Source: Chaetoderma sp. LZ-2023a
Taxonomy: Eukaryota; Mollusca; Caudofoveata; Chaetodermatida; Chaetodermatidae
DNA: 64,000 bases
NCBI GenBank assembly: GCA_034401795.1
Contig: CM067363.1
Span: 29,406,289-29,470,288, forward strand
Direction of reading: 5' to 3'
The notes under the pieces were generated by a model that worked only from the letters and a program-made list of their open reading frames with translations, ran no database searches and was not told where the DNA came from. How positions within the stretch are numbered: position 1 is the first letter of the stretch; the number at the start of each line of letters is the position of its first letter. Below, one piece after another: positions 63,291 through 64,000 of the stretch. The translations under genes were made by a program, and so were the position numbers.

Positions 63291-63476
63291 TAATCTATCG
63301 CTACAGCAGCCAAATATTTCATGTTTCGCATGTTGATAAATGTTGCAATATGGTGCAGTTTAACCAATTTGTAAATAGCGAGAACCCCTGCATTGTTACA
63401 TACATGTATATACACCAAAAATATATTTTTGAAAACTTTCCACTGAAATGACTGACTCCAAAGGAAATGAAACTCT

Positions 63477-63689
63477 TTAACCCTTAGCACCTTGATGTTA
63501 CAATTTTTTATTTTCAAATTAAATTAAAAGATTAACTGGTGTTCATTTTTCTACAAATTTGGTGGGAGATGGTGATGTCGTAGACAGCAACATCGTCCAC
63601 CAAAATTGTTGAAAAATGTACACCAGTTTCTCTTCTTTTGACGCAGTAAAAGATAGATAGAATATGGACATCAGTGTGCTAAGGGTTAA
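63477..63689. repeat. Family B MITE
   Basis: TTAACCCTTAGCACCTTGATG start, CAGTGTGCTAAGGGTTAA end; hairpin GATGGTGATGTCGTAGACAG intact. Confidence 0.88.
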
Positions 63690-63879
63690 AAAAGATTTTA
63701 TGTCATCTGGCCAGATATAAATCAGAGACAGACCCCCTCCCCATTACCCCCACTCCTCCCCATATCTTAATGTATAGAATATTTTGAGAACGACTTGACT
63801 TGCGATTTATGCTCTCTAACCTAGCTAACAGGAAGATTGACTATAACGATTTGCATAACAATGATTTATGATCTTATGG

Positions 63880-64000
63880 ATGGAACGTAACGGAGCGTAA
63901 CAGAGCGATACATTTCTAGCTAAGCTCCGCCCACTTTGTATGCTTATTTGAATCAATTTTAACACAATCCCTATTTCAAGGTAACTACACAGGTAAGCTG
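63880..64000 (-). repeat. Family C MITE, cut by the window end
   Basis: CATTTCTAGCTAAGCTCCGC, CCACTTTGTATGCTTATTTG, CAAGGTAACTACACAGGTAA GCTG is the reverse of the family C right half. Confidence 0.75.

Overview
This is a 64 kb piece of an animal nuclear genome: AT-rich, with coding exons that have canonical splice sites and sit in large introns, plus very dense interspersed repeats. The repeat set (GIY-YIG Penelope fragment, L2-like and Jockey/CR1-like LINE remnants, tRNA-type SINEs, a repeat ending in AGGTGAGCTAAT) points to a marine invertebrate. A mollusc or another lophotrochozoan is most likely, but that is an inference. There is no sign of bacterial or viral gene organisation. Almost all short ORFs are chance reading frames through palindromic repeats.

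Host genes. (1) Two + strand exons at 5601-5742 and 7168-7312 join in frame and end in a stop. They encode the C-terminal end of a TBC (Rab-GAP) domain protein whose upstream exons lie left of the window. (2) A minus-strand gene fills roughly 37-61 kb. It is a class I bHLH E-protein (daughterless / TCF3-TCF4-TCF12 family). Its exons are 60300-~60780, 55361-55514 (poly-Gln), 53423-53594, 44973-45107 (acidic linker plus basic region), two tandem alternative HLH exons 43336-43481 and 43131-43276, then ~39872-39996 (post-HLH signature), with a tentative last exon near 37442-37468. All exon phases agree. The two HLH exons are each exactly 146 bp, have the same phases, are 59 bp apart and differ at 8 of 48 whole codons' residues, with many silent differences. 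They look like mutually exclusive exons that swap the HLH dimerisation domain, a layout known from vertebrate TCF3 (E12/E47). This is the main discovery of the window.

Repeats. From 0 to 5.5 kb: a small inverted-repeat element, a 1534 bp non-autonomous hAT element with a perfect 8 bp target duplication, a duplicated array of ACCGGTAAAA motifs, and a Penelope-like GIY-YIG fragment. From 9 to 15 kb: tandem repeats and a decayed Jockey/CR1-type LINE on the minus strand. From about 16.5 kb to the end, the window is saturated with MITEs. Family A is a near-perfect palindrome (about 190-250 bp, TTAA target, ends CCCTTTAA) with more than 50 copies. Family B (about 209 bp, TTAA, ends CCCTTAGCAC) has nine copies. 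Family C (about 320-380 bp, ends near GGACCTTTCCAGTTTA) has about a dozen. Family D (about 190-210 bp, TTAA, ends CTGTCTC) has nine. The family A core also occurs inside 453-455 bp hAT-type MITEs with 8 bp target duplications, so one palindromic module is carried by two transposition systems.

The E-protein introns consist largely of these palindromes plus long AGAC and GAGT microsatellites. Regions not listed as features are unrecognised AT-rich spacer.
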